The notes: generated by a model not told the origin, from the sequence alone. Shown: positions 35,066 to 46,163, counted from the first letter of the stretch. The stretch: 64,000 bases of DNA from Euryodendron excelsum (GCA_033060915.1 CM065388.1:21747001-21811000); one strand, 5' to 3'. Translations and numbers: made by a program.

Positions 35066-35620
35066 TTGAAATTTGAAACTTAAAACTAGAAGCTTTTTAA
35101 AGAAAAGGTTTAAAAAATTTTTGGACTTTTGAAAATTGATTTTGAATATGAAAAAAATAAGAGCTTTGATCTTTTGAAATTGAAATTTTTTGTAATAGAG
35201 TTCTGAATTTTTTTTTTTTTTGAAATTTTGAGAATCTATTGTGAAATTGAAAAGAAGCAAGTGCTTTTGTTTTTGAAAGATTTCTATTTGTTTGGTAATA
35301 ATCATACCTTTGCTTTGTTATAGTCTTTAGAGATGAGTTGAGACTATGGAGTGACAAGTGGTTTTTTCATACTGATAAGAAGGAATTGTTTGTAGTTCAT
35401 TTGTCCTTCCTGATGGAGGAAAAGACATTTATGGTCTCTTGGCCTTAGATTTCTAGAGATTGGAATACTTGGTGTTCGTTTGGTTATTGAGTTCCACTTT
35501 TGCTTGGTATGATAGGATTCTTCTTGACATATCTTCTAAGAGGTTGTGCTTCTGTAAAGTCAAGCATCTTGAGTTGGTTTCTAGAGGGGGTGAAGTCTTT
35601 TTTGGAGGGTTTGAGGTATC

Positions 35621-35625
35621 TGGAA
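35621..35625. repeat. Left TSD of solo LTR E (TGGAA)
   Basis: TGGAA directly before LTR E is repeated exactly after it at 40511-40515. Confidence 0.93.
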
Positions 35626-36223
35626 TGTAAGCATCCCATTTTTGCTTGCTCGGCAATCTTCGGCCTGACTGAACTCCCTTTCAAATCTCTACAGACACAT
35701 TCAATCCCAAATCAATTTTTAAACCCCTATCCAATCAGTCAACTGCTTCTCGGGCCCATTGGGCCCAATCGAGGCCTAATCACCCTTGCGGGCCCCTGCT
35801 CTAGGCACGTCTTGAGAAACTTCAAAATCTCTCAAGACGGTAAGTCCACCTTTCCAAAGTGTTCCTAACTAGTTAGGCATACTCAACATGCTATCCTGTC
35901 CAATTCCAGTCAACTCTAATCAAAATGACCATTTTGCCCCTAGGCACCCTAGCACAATACAAACCCCACCAAACAGCGAAAACATCTTTAGGACAATCCT
36001 TGAATAGTCCGGCATGCTTGACATGCCACTTCAATCCATATTGACCCTTTTCGACCAAGCCCGGTCAAAATGACCATTTTGTCCCTAATAACCTAAACGC
36101 TCCTCGAAACTACACTGGTCCTAGGGTATTAAACGGTGGGTCTTATCATACACCCCTATTTAACCTGAAGTGGACCTCACAACTTTAAAAACTCTTGACT
36201 CAATGAAAGTCCCCTTGGAAAGT

Positions 36224-36660
36224 CTCACAGACGCTCTGCCAGGGTTGTCTTTTCCCTCGATTCCCTAGTTATAATGCACTGTCAAATGACTTGAGAAATG
36301 TATAAACTAGGAAATTCCTAAAAGCTCGTCTATAGGTCTTTCCATTGATACGGCTCGATCGGATAGATCATTTCCCGAAGCCCCTCATTGTATGGCTCGA
36401 AAACTACCAGTTTCAGTAACCCCTAGAGCATCTCACAGATGCTCTGCCAAGGTTAACTTTTTCTCCAATTCCCTAATTATAGCGTACCGCCAAACGACTT
36501 GAGAAATGCATAAATTAAAAAATTTCCAATAGTATATCCAAAGCACTTTTCATCGGTACGGTCTGATCAGAGAGATCACTTCTTGAAGACCTCGATCATA
36601 CGGCCCACAAACGGCTGCTTTTGAACCCTCGGAGAGCGTATCATAGACGCTCCACATAAA
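36224..36660. repeat. ~205-bp tandem repeat in U3 of LTR E
   Basis: TCTCACAGACGCTCTGCCA recurs at about 36224 and 36428, and a degraded form (ATCATAGACGCTCCAC) at 36636. Units share CGATTCCCTAGTTATA and a CGGCTCGATCGGATAGATC core. Confidence 0.85.
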
Positions 36661-36926
36661 TGTGTTTTTGTGCACACTTCTCAATACGATATCTCATTCT
36701 TTTGAACACCTTTCAAGCTTTTTGAAAATTCAAAGTTCATGAGAAACATTATGAGAACATCGTGGACGCAACTAATTTTCTTGAATTTTTTTTAGATTAC
36801 ACAATCATCGAGGCAAAGTTTAAATGAACATTTTCGGCGGTAGAGCGTATGCTACATGTGGCCATATTTTGATTAGATCGATCAAATTTTGCTTAGCCCT
36901 TAAGATTTAGCCAGTACAATGAGTGT

Positions 36927-37042
36927 CACGTGGCATTCTGCCAGTGGAATAGTATTGGCGCATGTAGCACATGCATCAGGGCAAATTTTGCCCAGGCATA
37001 TGTCCTACATACGCCATGCCTCTCCAACTTTGCCTATAAATA
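36927..37042 (+). promoter_or_regulatory. Candidate promoter of LTR E: G-box and TATA box
   Basis: CACGTG (36927-36932) lies about 100 bp upstream of TATAAATA (37035-37042), followed by a pyrimidine-rich GGCCTCCCCCTTTGCA. The corresponding position in LTRs A, B and C also has TATAAATA followed by CAGAGCCTCCTCC on their sense strand. This fixes the transcription direction of the family. Confidence 0.65.
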
Positions 37043-37295
37043 TAGGCCTCCCCCTTTGCATATTCTAGAATCGAAATTGATAACAAAGCTCTACTAAAAA
37101 TACTCCAGAATCTCGAATTCTTATATATATCCCACACTTCAAATACTTAGGCTAGATTCCATCTCCCCCTACCCTATACACTACACCTATATAGCCTTCA
37201 ATGCCATAGAATACTTCATTCCACTTCCTTTAAGCCTCTTCAAGGCTATTCAAGCTCAAGTCAAGGCATCCATGGAGGTTTGGAAGTGTTTGAAG

Positions 37296-37301
37296 GTAAA
37301 A
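37296..37301 (+). promoter_or_regulatory. Putative 5' splice site in the LTR E leader
   Basis: GAAG|GTAAAA lies 253 bp after the TATA box, following an ATG-containing stretch (ATGGAGGTTTGGAAG). LTRs A, B and C have CAAG|GTAGGC or GTATGC at the equivalent place. A real donor would splice the LTR leader to downstream sequence; this is an inference from position and consensus. Confidence 0.4.
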
Positions 37302-38498
37302 GACAATATTCCTTTTACATTTTTGCAATCCCCACTCCTCTCTTCTCCCTCTTAGTCTACTTAGGCTATTCTCTGCTTTAATCCTCATCTTCTACGCCTT
37401 TTTCTTGCATGCTTGAAACAAGGAAGTTTTTAGTTCATGCCTAGAGGAAAGTTTGTGAGAGCCACTGTGTAAGAAACTTCTCACAAATCTACTTTAAGAT
37501 GGTATGACCTTAGAGCACCTTGCTATGTGGTGAAATCTCTAACCTTGTATGATTTCATGACCCTTTTGCATATAATTATCTTGTTCATGTTTTACATGCT
37601 TGGCTTTGTTTTCATTTTTCCAAAGCTTTCACTATCTCTATTTCTATGGCATTCTTAAGCTCCATAATCAAATGTTTTTCTAAAAATGGTCCTAGAGTTG
37701 GTTTCTTGAACCTTAGGTCAAACTCTCAATTTCTACACCTTAGAAAACTCTCTTTAAGTCCCTTGACTTCATTTTGCAACCCTACATTTCATTGCTTTTC
37801 AAAATTGCATAAAATGGCTTTTAAACCCTCTTCTTCTATGTTGATTTTCAAGGGTTTTACTCTCTTGAATTTTGTGGTTGAAATGATCCATTGGAACCCT
37901 GTCTTGAGTGGTCTCCCCATTATCTTGACCATATGAACCTTAGTTCATTAGAGTTGGTTCTATTATCTTTAAAATGGTTTTCAAAACAATTCCCTTCAAA
38001 AAAGGTTGTTAAAATTGCACTCTTTTCATCTTGCATAAAAATCACTTTCTTAAACTATCATTTTCACCTTGATTTTAGAAGTCTTGCTCTCTTAGATATT
38101 GAGGTTGGAATGGTCCCACGGAGTCCTCTTTGAAGTGATTTTCTTCAAATCAATCATATGAACCCTTATTCTTTAGACTGGTCTTCAACTTGTTAAAAAC
38201 AATTTTTCAAAACCTCCTTCCCAAAGCCAATTTTTAAAAGGTCATTCTCTTTAATTTTCAAATCTTCAAAACTATCTATTCAATGTTGATTTTCACAAGT
38301 TTTGCTCTCTTGAGTTTGTGGGTGAAATTGTTCCAAAGCAACCCTTTCTTGAGTGGTTTCCAAATATCAACCATGGGACCCCAACACTCACTTGAGTGAC
38401 TTCCATAAAATGGTTTTCAAAACATACTTTCAAATTTCATGCATAAAACCATCCTTCCAAAATCACAAGGTCCAAACCCTAGTTAAAAATCACCTTCC

Positions 38499-38838
38499 AA
38501 CCCTAGGTTAATTTGACCCTAGGATAACCAAGCCCTAGATTAACCTAACCTTAGTTAGTTAACCCTAGGTCACCTAAACCTTAGGTTAATTGAACCTAAG
38601 TTAGTTAACCCTAGTTCACCTAAACCCTAGGTTAACCCAACCTAGGTTAGATAACCCAGGGTCACCTAAACCCTAGATTAACCTAACCTAAGTTAGTTAA
38701 CCCTAATTCACCTAAACTCTAGGTTAACCTAACTTTAGTTAGTTAACCTTAGGCCACCTTAACCCTAGGATAACCTAACCCAAGTTAGTTAACTTTAGGT
38801 CACCTTAAGCCTAAGTCAACCCAACCTAAGTTAGTAGG
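38499..38838. repeat. CCCTAGGTTAACC-type array in LTR E
   Basis: About a dozen degenerate 25-30-bp units of TTAGTTAACCCTAGGTCACC and AAACCCTAGGTTAACC. It resembles, but is not, the plant telomere repeat TTTAGGG/CCCTAAA. The corresponding inverted array is in LTR D. Confidence 0.88.
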
Positions 38839-40510
38839 CTTTAAGATTGTAATTTGAAGACCCCCTTTCAAATAATCTTTTAAAAACTATGTCCATAACA
38901 TATTTTCAAAGGCACCTTACTCTCTTAAGATTTCAAAAATCAACTCCAAAGTCTTCTCAAATATCCGCACTCTCTATCTTCAAAAATGTCTCCAAGAAGT
39001 TCTCTTAAACTTGTCTCAACCAAGATGACTAGACACTTAACATTTTTCCAAAAACTATTTTCCAAATGCTTTCAAGGACTCACAACCCCAAGGTGTCCCC
39101 AACCTTTTATGGTTAAGGATGGCAAGGGAAGGTGATACATTAAATACAACCTTCAAGGTTGTCCACATTAGGGTTCCAAATTCGTAAGTATTTTCAAAAG
39201 CTCTTTTCAAAAGTGACTTTCAAACATCACTCTCTTAAAACAACCCTAACCCTTCCATGGTTAGAATTGTTCAAGTATAAGTGAGATATTCAAGGAGGGT
39301 TCTATAACCCTACAGTTTTAAAAAGCAAAGGGAAGTCTTTAGCCCCTTTTTCAAAAATGTTTTCAAGAGTCATAGCCTTAAAGGAGTTTGGCTATTCATT
39401 AACTAACCTCTCAAAGGTGATGAAATATTCAACATGCCTTTCATAAGGTACATGAAAGCTATTTTCAAAAATCATTTTAAGACAAGTTCATAGGAGCTCT
39501 TGTGACTCCAAAACCAATTTTCAAGTCCATAATCAAATTTTCAAAACTTTCAAAACTCTCTTGAGTTATGATAAAAAATATTTCAAAACACTTCGAAATT
39601 TCATTTCAAGAGCACTTTCAGAAACCTTCAAGATCTATTCCAAAAACACTCTAATATCCGATTTCAAATCAAAATTCTCAAGTTCTCTTTTCTCAAAGAC
39701 CACAAAGTGTCTTCTAACCTTTCCAAATACCTCAAAGCATCTTCAAACATTCCAAAAGCCCTAATGCACCTATTTTCCATCGGGCCCTTGCCCAAACTAT
39801 GAATGACCTGATTCTCACCAAATGAGATACGTAGGCAATCTAAAATGGTGCTATCATACCCTTTATTTCAACCCAAGTTCCCTTTTCAAAAACCTCTATC
39901 AATTCATGACTTCCATTTCAAATCCTTTTAAAACTTTCTATTCTCAAACATCTTCTTTAAAATATACATCATGCATCATTCATCCAAAAAGTGATGATCA
40001 AACCCCATTTTTACAATTCTAAAGTGGATTTTAAGTGAATAATAATAACTAGTTATTCAAGTGAGTAAATTAAGGGTGATTACACATGTAGGTACCGAAA
40101 GGGCAGGGTAGGGTGATGATCTTAGGATATATTATCTACATGTAACCAACCCCCGAGCCATAGATTTCTGTTTTGAAAGACTAAAATGGAGTTATTTTTA
40201 AAAAGGACATAAAACTTTTCAAAAGTTGCCAAACAACCTATTTTCTTAAAAACCCTATTTTGAGGGAGTTTTCCAAAGTCTTTTTCTAAAACCCTAAGTG
40301 TAATCTTCGGATTAAACTTAGTTTTAGGTAACCTAACTCACCTTAATCAAGTTAGGTGACTGCTCTAAATTTTTTCTAAAAAGCCATTCTTCAAATCAAT
40401 TTCAATTTCAAATCTAGTCGCACTCGTCCTTCTAGGAGGATGAGTTCTAATGACAGAGTACCGTGTTTTTTCCGAGCTGAAAGGACTTGGTTAAAAACTA
40501 GGGTGTAACA

Positions 40511-40515
40511 TGGAA
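40511..40515. repeat. Right TSD of solo LTR E (TGGAA)
   Basis: Exact copy of 35621-35625 directly after ...GGGTGTAACA. Confidence 0.93.
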
Positions 40516-41084
40516 GGTCAGACATTTTTAGTCGGTTCTTCTTGATTAGATCAAATGGTTTGAAATTGAATAGGAGGTTGAGGAGGAGACGTTACCACAG
40601 TCTTCATAGTTAGAAAAAAGGTTGTATCAAGCTGCTTAAAATTGATTGAGAGGTTTGGTGTGGGCCATTGCCCCATTCATTATGGTTTGCAAAGGATTAT
40701 ATTATGGTCTGATGGCTTTGATAAGAAGGCTTCTTTTCTATTTTCCCCCTTCATTTAGGGTCCGTATGATGTGGAGGTTTCTTTTAACCAGCCTTTTCCA
40801 TATGAGCCAGACATTTTAGGGATTTCGACTCAGATGATGATCCTGCCCCTTGATACGCTACTGCTTTGGGATGACCCTTCTTTGTAGTTACTTAGACAAT
40901 GTATCAATTGTATTTTGTTAGACATGTTATATTTTTGATGCCGCGTGATTCTAAACAGGATAACCTTGTTTTACGAGACATTCTTTTTATGCTTGGCTCC
41001 CAATGGGCAATGAGATTTCCACTTCATGTTATCATGCCGTTGATGGATGTACAAGTTTGACAAATGAATTTATGTGCATGCTAT
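40516..41084 (-). mobile_element. Continuation of the D-element internal region
   Basis: Non-coding sequence between solo LTR E and LTR A. It has a stretch, GGGCCATTGCCCCATTC (40667-40683), that is echoed at 53103-53117 in the A-C internal region (GGTCATTGCCCCATTC), supporting descent from the same type of internal domain. It ends at the insertion point of the A-C element; GCTAT (41080-41084) would be that element's target site. Confidence 0.6.
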
Positions 41085-41453
41085 TGTTGCACCTAGATTT
41101 TTCGAGCGGAAAAAATACTGTACTCTCTCGTTAGAACTCATCCTCCTAGAAGAATGAGTGCGACTAGGTTTGAATTAAAAATTGATTTGAATAAAGGGCT
41201 TTTGGAAAACATTCGGAGTTGCCACCTAACTTGATTAAGGTGAGTTAGGTCACCTAAAAACTAAGTACAATCTGAATATTACTCTTAGGGTTTTTGAAAA
41301 TGATTTTGAAAATACCTCCTCAAGAGAGGGTTTTTTTTTTTTTTAAAGAAAAACAGGTTGTTTGGCAATCTTTAGAAATATTTAAGCCATTTTTTGAAAA
41401 TAACTCCATTTTGGTCCTTCGAAAACAGTGATCTAGGTTCGGAGGTTGGTTAC
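41085..41453 (-). mobile_element. LTR A, distal (U5) piece split by solo LTR B
   Basis: The minus strand ends ...AGGTGCAACA at 41085. It carries the U5 landmarks GAACTCATCCTCCTAGAAGA and GGAGTTGCCACCTAAC. It breaks off at GGTTGGTTAC, the exact sequence that resumes at 46164 as GTTACGTGTAGGGAAGACGC. Together with 46169-50270 it makes a 4471-bp LTR, the 3' LTR of the A-C element. Confidence 0.9.
41449..41453. repeat. Left TSD of solo LTR B (GTTAC)
   Basis: GTTAC directly before LTR B, repeated exactly at 46164-46168. Confidence 0.93.
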
Positions 41454-44334
41454 TGTCGCACCCAGATTTTTTGCACTCGAGGAATACACACACAAGTGGG
41501 AAAAACACTGTACTCTCTCGTTAGAACTCACCCTCCTAGAAGAATGAGTGCGACTAGGTTTGAATTGAAAAATAGATTTGAATAAAGGGCTTTTGAAAAA
41601 CATTTGGAGTCGCCACCTAACTTGATTAAGGTGAGTTAGGTCACCTAAAACTAAGCACAATCCAAGGATTACACTTAGGGTTTTTGAAAACAACTTTGAA
41701 AATACTACCTCAAGAGAGGGTTTTTAAGAAAAGAGGTTATTTAGCAACCTTTGGAAAACATTTAAACCTCTTTTTTAAAAATAACTCCATTTTGGTCTTT
41801 GAAAACAGTGATCTAAGTTCGAAGGTTGGTTACGTATAGGGAAGACGCACTAAGCCATCACTGTACCCCGCCATTGCGGTACCTACATGTCTATTTACTC
41901 TAGATTCACCTATAAGAGTCTTCAACTAACAAATGTTCAATCCTATACACTTTAGAAAAAGAATGTTTAAAAAAACATGATGCATAATATGCAAGTGCAA
42001 GAAAAGAAAGTTGGAAAATAGATTTGAAAAGAAATTGATTTGATTCAAAAAGAAATTTGAAATTGAAAAGTTTTAGAAATTGGAAATAGAGGTTTGAAAA
42101 TAGATTTTTGGAATTGGAAACTTGGAAGAGATTAGAAAATTGGAAACTTAAAGAAGATTGTGGAATTGGAGATTTGAAAAAGGTTGTGAAAATAAAAATT
42201 TTAAAAATGTTGTGACCGCACCCATGAGGGTTGTCTATGTATCCTTTTGGAGGAATCAGATCAGTCGTAGTTCGGACAAGAGTCTGATAGAAAATAGAAG
42301 GTTTGATTGGAAAAAGAAATTGAATTGGAATTTGGATTTGATTTGAACTTAGAATAGAAGATTGGAATTTGAAATGGAAAAATAGAGACCCTAGACCTAG
42401 AAAGATAGGACTTAGAAAGGACTCGAGATTAAGAAAGACTTGACTCGAATGTTAGACTTGGAAGATCAAAGAAAGATTGGATTTAGGAAAGATTCAAATT
42501 TGAAAAGGTTTGAATTAGGAAAGTTTCGTTTTACGAAAGTTCCGTTTTAGGAAAGTTTCATTTTAGGAAAGTTTGAATTAGGAAAGGTTTGATTTTAAGA
42601 AAGTTTTTGAATTAGGAAAGTTTTGAATTTAGAATGTTTTGAAATAGAAAAGTTTTGAAAGTAAGAAAGTTTTGAGTTTAGGAAGCTTTAGATTTGGAAA
42701 GATTTGAAGTTTAGGGAAGTTTAAAATTTTAGAAAGATTCAAAATTTGAGTTTTAGAAATTCTTAAAATTAGGAAAGGTTTTGAGTTTAAGAAGGGTTTG
42801 AAAACTTAGATTTGGGAAAGTTAAGATTTGGAAATGGATGGAATTAAGAAAGGTTTGAAAGCTTAAAGTTTAAGGAAAGATTCAAAAGTTTAAGTTTAGG
42901 AAACTGAAGGTTTAAGAAAGTACGAGATTAGGAAAGAGTGAATTAGGAAAGGTTTAGATTAGGAAGGATTGAGATTCCTATTTCCTAAAACAAGGGATTG
43001 GATTTTGTTTTTAAAAGAGATGTTTTGATTTTGTTTCCAAAAACAGAGGATTGGACCTAGTTTCCTAAATGGGAGATTGGATTTGGTTTCCTAAAAGGAA
43101 TATTGGAATTGACATGAATTTGGAAAGATGGAGTTTTGGAAATTCTAGTTTTGGGAAGACTATAGTTTTGATGTAGAAAATAGGTTTTGGAAACTTATAA
43201 TTTTGATGTAAAAAGGAGATTTTGGAAACCTAGGTTTTAAGGCAAGATTGAAAATCATGTTTTTGGAAAGGAAAATTAGGGTTTCCTAATCGTTGGCTAT
43301 AAGGTTTAACTTGGCCTCTAAGGAAAGAGTTTTTGGAAAGTGAGTTTTTAGAAAGAGAGATTTTTGGAAGGAAATCCTAGAGAGGAGTTTCTGGAAAGTG
43401 AATTTTGAAAAGAGAGAGTTTTTGAAAAGAAATCCTAGTGAGGAGTTTTTAAAAAGTGAATTTGAGAGGAGTTTTAGAAAGAAGACTTTGGAAGAAGCTT
43501 TTAGGAAAGAGTTTTTAGGAAAGAGATTTAAGGAGAGAGTTTTCTAAGAAGGAAACCTAGGGAGTGTTTTTAGGAAAGGAATTTTGAAGAGAGTGTTTTG
43601 GAAAGGAGTTAAAAAGGAAGTTTTGAAAATAGATTTTTGGAGGGAGTTTTTGGAAAACAATTTTGGAAAGGAATTTGAAGAAGGAGATTGGAGAGAGTTT
43701 TTAGAAAGTATGTTCAAAGAGAGGTTTTTAGAAGGAGAGATTTGAAAAGTGAGTTTTTAGAAAGTATACAAAATATCTCACTTTCCTAAAGCGAATCTAA
43801 CCGTAAGAAGGTTAGAACCACTTTAAGATAGTAGTTTTGAAAACAACAATATTTTGAAAATATGGACCATATTGGTCACTTTAAATGTAACACTTTTCTA
43901 AAGCAACCCTAGCAATGGAAAAGCTAAAATCACCTTAGGATTGTGGTTTTGAAAACAAGCTTTAAAAAAGAAGATTTTGATGCAAGTTTGAAAACGATGT
44001 TAATGCAAGCTTTTGAAAACGAGTTTGAAAATGAATTTTGGAAGAATGTAAGATCATGACATGCACAATGCAAAGAGGGTCGCGAACATACAAGGTTAAG
44101 GCTTCACCACATAATCAAGGGGGCTGAACCCACGTGGTTTCAGGTTAGACTAAAAGAAAGCCCCCGACACGGTGACTCTCTAATAGCATAATCCTACACA
44201 TGGACCGGGAATTCCCTTGTTTCAAGCATGCAAGAAGGGAGGGAAGAAGATGAGGGATTAAAATAGAAGAAAACCCAAGTGGCTTAGGAGAGAGAAGAGA
44301 GGGGGGAAGATGCGTAAACATAAATAAAAAGCCT

Positions 44335-44336
44335 AC
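44335..44336 (-). promoter_or_regulatory. Putative 5' splice site in LTR B leader
   Basis: The minus strand reads GACACAAG|GTAGGC. The last leader base (44337) is exactly 325 bases from the near end of the TATA box, the same spacing as in LTRs A and C. Confidence 0.4.
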
Positions 44337-44661
44337 CTTGTGTCTTCTTTATTTTGCTTAGCTTTGCGCGCTTTGCTTTGCTTGTCTTGCTTCGATCTTC
44401 ACTTCAGTCTTCAAGAGTTTGTCTTCAATCTTCAAAACTTTAGATTGCAGCACTTCAAGTCTTCAAAGGAGGCTTTGGAGGCTAGTGTATGAGTGTATAG
44501 AAGTGTATGTGAGTGTATAGGAGGCTAGGGTTTGTGTATGGAGGCTAAGGTTTGGAAAACCTATGGAGGCTAGGGTTTAGAGAGGGTACGAGTTTTGTAC
44601 ATCGAAAAGTAGGGTTTTTAGATTGAGTATAGGGACCGCTTTCACGCTGGAGGAGGCTCTG

Positions 44662-44790
44662 TATTTATAGACAAAGGAATGACTTGGCGCCCATTGCAGT
44701 GGCACTAGGCCAAAAATGCTTCTTGCGCCACTAGGAGTGGCGCCAGGCCAAATATTGGCTTGACGCCACTAGTAGTAGCGCTACCCAATT
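44662..44790 (-). promoter_or_regulatory. LTR B core promoter: TATA box with upstream GGCGCC palindromes
   Basis: TATAAATA (44662-44669, minus) is followed by CAGAGCCTCCTCC on the sense strand. Upstream on that strand (44680-44790) lie several GGCGCCACT / AGTGGCGCC palindromic units spaced about 30 bp. GGCGCC-type sites can bind E2F or TCP factors; which factor, if any, is unknown. Confidence 0.6.
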
Positions 44791-46163
44791 AGGAAATTTT
44801 TAAGGTCAGCAAGAAATGTATCTTTGGAAGATTTGGGTGCCTGTACTAGTGACTACCATGCAAGTTTTAGCCTAACTTCGCTAGGAATAACAAGATTTGT
44901 CGGAAGGGTTGACCGGGCCATTAGGGGCAAAAAGGTCAACTAGATCGGAAAGTTGCTGGGACGAACTCAGAATGTCTCAGAAGAAGATTCAAGATTTGAA
45001 AACATTATTTAGAATGTTCCCAACGGCTAACGGCTTGATACCCAAAGCCGGTGTGGTTGAAAAAGGCGATTGGCCCACCAGGGACAAAACGGTCATTTTA
45101 CATCGGGTTCACTGGAACTAACTCGGAATGATCCAGAAAGATAAAGGAAGGTCGGGAATACTATAAGAAGCATTCTTGGGAGATTACCGGTTTGATACCC
45201 AGAGCCGGTGTGGTCCTCGGGGCGTTCGGATGCCTAGGGGCAAAATATTCATCTTGACCGAAAAGCCTTGGAATTGGCCTGAAACTGACTAGAAGACACC
45301 TAATCATGCCGGATTGCTTTTAAAACAATCTTGGAAGGATGGACTTACTGTTCTGAGGACTTAGGTGTGTTCTCGATAAACGTGTCAGAAAATGGCCCTA
45401 AGGGCAGTTTGGTCATTTTTCACCAAAGTGGACTAGCAGGCACTAGTATTGACCTAGGTTTTGAGTGTTTCTGCCACTCTGACGGCGGTCTTGTGATACA
45501 GGGGTTTGTTGGCAATTCCCTATATCGACCTGCTTGTGAGTATTTCCGCTACTTTGACGGTTGCGATGTTTGCGAGTACTTCCGCTACTTTGACGGTTCG
45601 CGATCATTCCCGAGACTGCCTGATCTCAGGAAGCTGCTAAAGGGACTTAGCGCCTGAGAAGTCAACTTTCTCAAAAGGCGTGCTGAAATGGACATTTCTG
45701 CATTGGCGGGCTAGCAGGCGCCAAAGGTGGACCGTTCTACCATCTAGGGGACTTCGGGTCTCGTCCTGGCCCACAAGTTTAAAGGGACTTACCATTCTGA
45801 AGAGACTTTCTTCGAAAAACGTGCCAGATGGAATTGAAAAGGGGACTTATCGTCTTCGGAAAGACGTGCCTGATTTGAAATTGGAAAGGAGACTTACCGT
45901 CTTCGGAAAGACGTGCCTGATGGAATTGGAAAGGAGACTTACTGTCTTTGGGAAGACGTGCCTGATTTGGAATTGGACCGAACAATGTCCCTAAGGGCAT
46001 TTTGGTCATTTTGCCTCTATTTTGGCCTGGTGGGCCCGCAAAGCAATGGATCAAGGGGGTTAGACTTGAAAAGTTGATTTAACTCAAAATATGTCCGCAT
46101 TGACTTGAATACAAGTCTGGATGGACTGTAGACCGCCGAGCGGTAAAAAATGGAGTGCTTACA

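Larger units (their letters stand above)
32916..35620 (-). mobile_element. Internal 3' region of the D element (non-coding, tandem repeats)
   Basis: It lies directly upstream of the polypurine tract and has no credible frame. It begins with GATAGAAAACGATAAAG-type sequence shared with the A-C element. It then carries three zones of tandem repeats (33090-33480, 33600-34530, 34610-35065) and finally unique sequence to 35620. A repeat-rich, hypervariable 3' untranslated region is a known trait of Tat-lineage elements. The region continues after LTR E at 40516-41084. Confidence 0.7.
35626..40510 (+). mobile_element. Solo LTR E, 4885 bp, Ogre/Tat-like
   Basis: It starts TGTAAGCATCCCATTTTTGC and ends ...TAGGGTGTAACA, with TGT...ACA ends and a perfect 5-bp target duplication. 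There is no internal domain, so it is a solo LTR left by recombination between two LTRs. U3 (to about 37065) holds GACCATTTTGCCCCTAGG motifs, a ~205-bp tandem (36224-36660), a CACGTG box (36927-36932) and a TATA box (37035-37042). The R/U5 part contains a putative splice donor (37296), an AACCTAGGG array (38499-38838) and the family U5 landmarks in inverted order relative to A-D. Short open frames inside have no protein homology. It is inserted in the internal region of the D element. Confidence 0.92.
41454..46163 (-). mobile_element. Solo LTR B, 4710 bp, nested in LTR A
   Basis: On the plus strand it runs from TGTCGCACCCAGATTTTTTG to ...AAATGGAGTGCTTACA, with a perfect GTTAC duplication on both sides and LTR A sequence continuous across it. 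It contains all family landmarks in the minus orientation: PBS-like GGAGTCGCCA in U5 (41606-41615), ATTAGGAAAGTTTC micro-repeat zone (42400-43800), putative donor (44336), TATA box (44662-44669), GGCGCC palindromes (44690-44790) and GGCAAAA-GGTCATTTT motifs in U3. There is no internal domain, so it is a solo LTR formed by recombination. It belongs to the same subfamily as A and C. Confidence 0.93.

Noticed and set aside
27833..41084. LTR A as the 3' or 5' partner of LTR D in a single element
   Set aside because: D belongs to the E-like subfamily with the AACCTAGGG array, whereas A pairs with C by near-identity, PBS and PPT placement; sequence before A at 41060-41084 is not a PBS or PPT.
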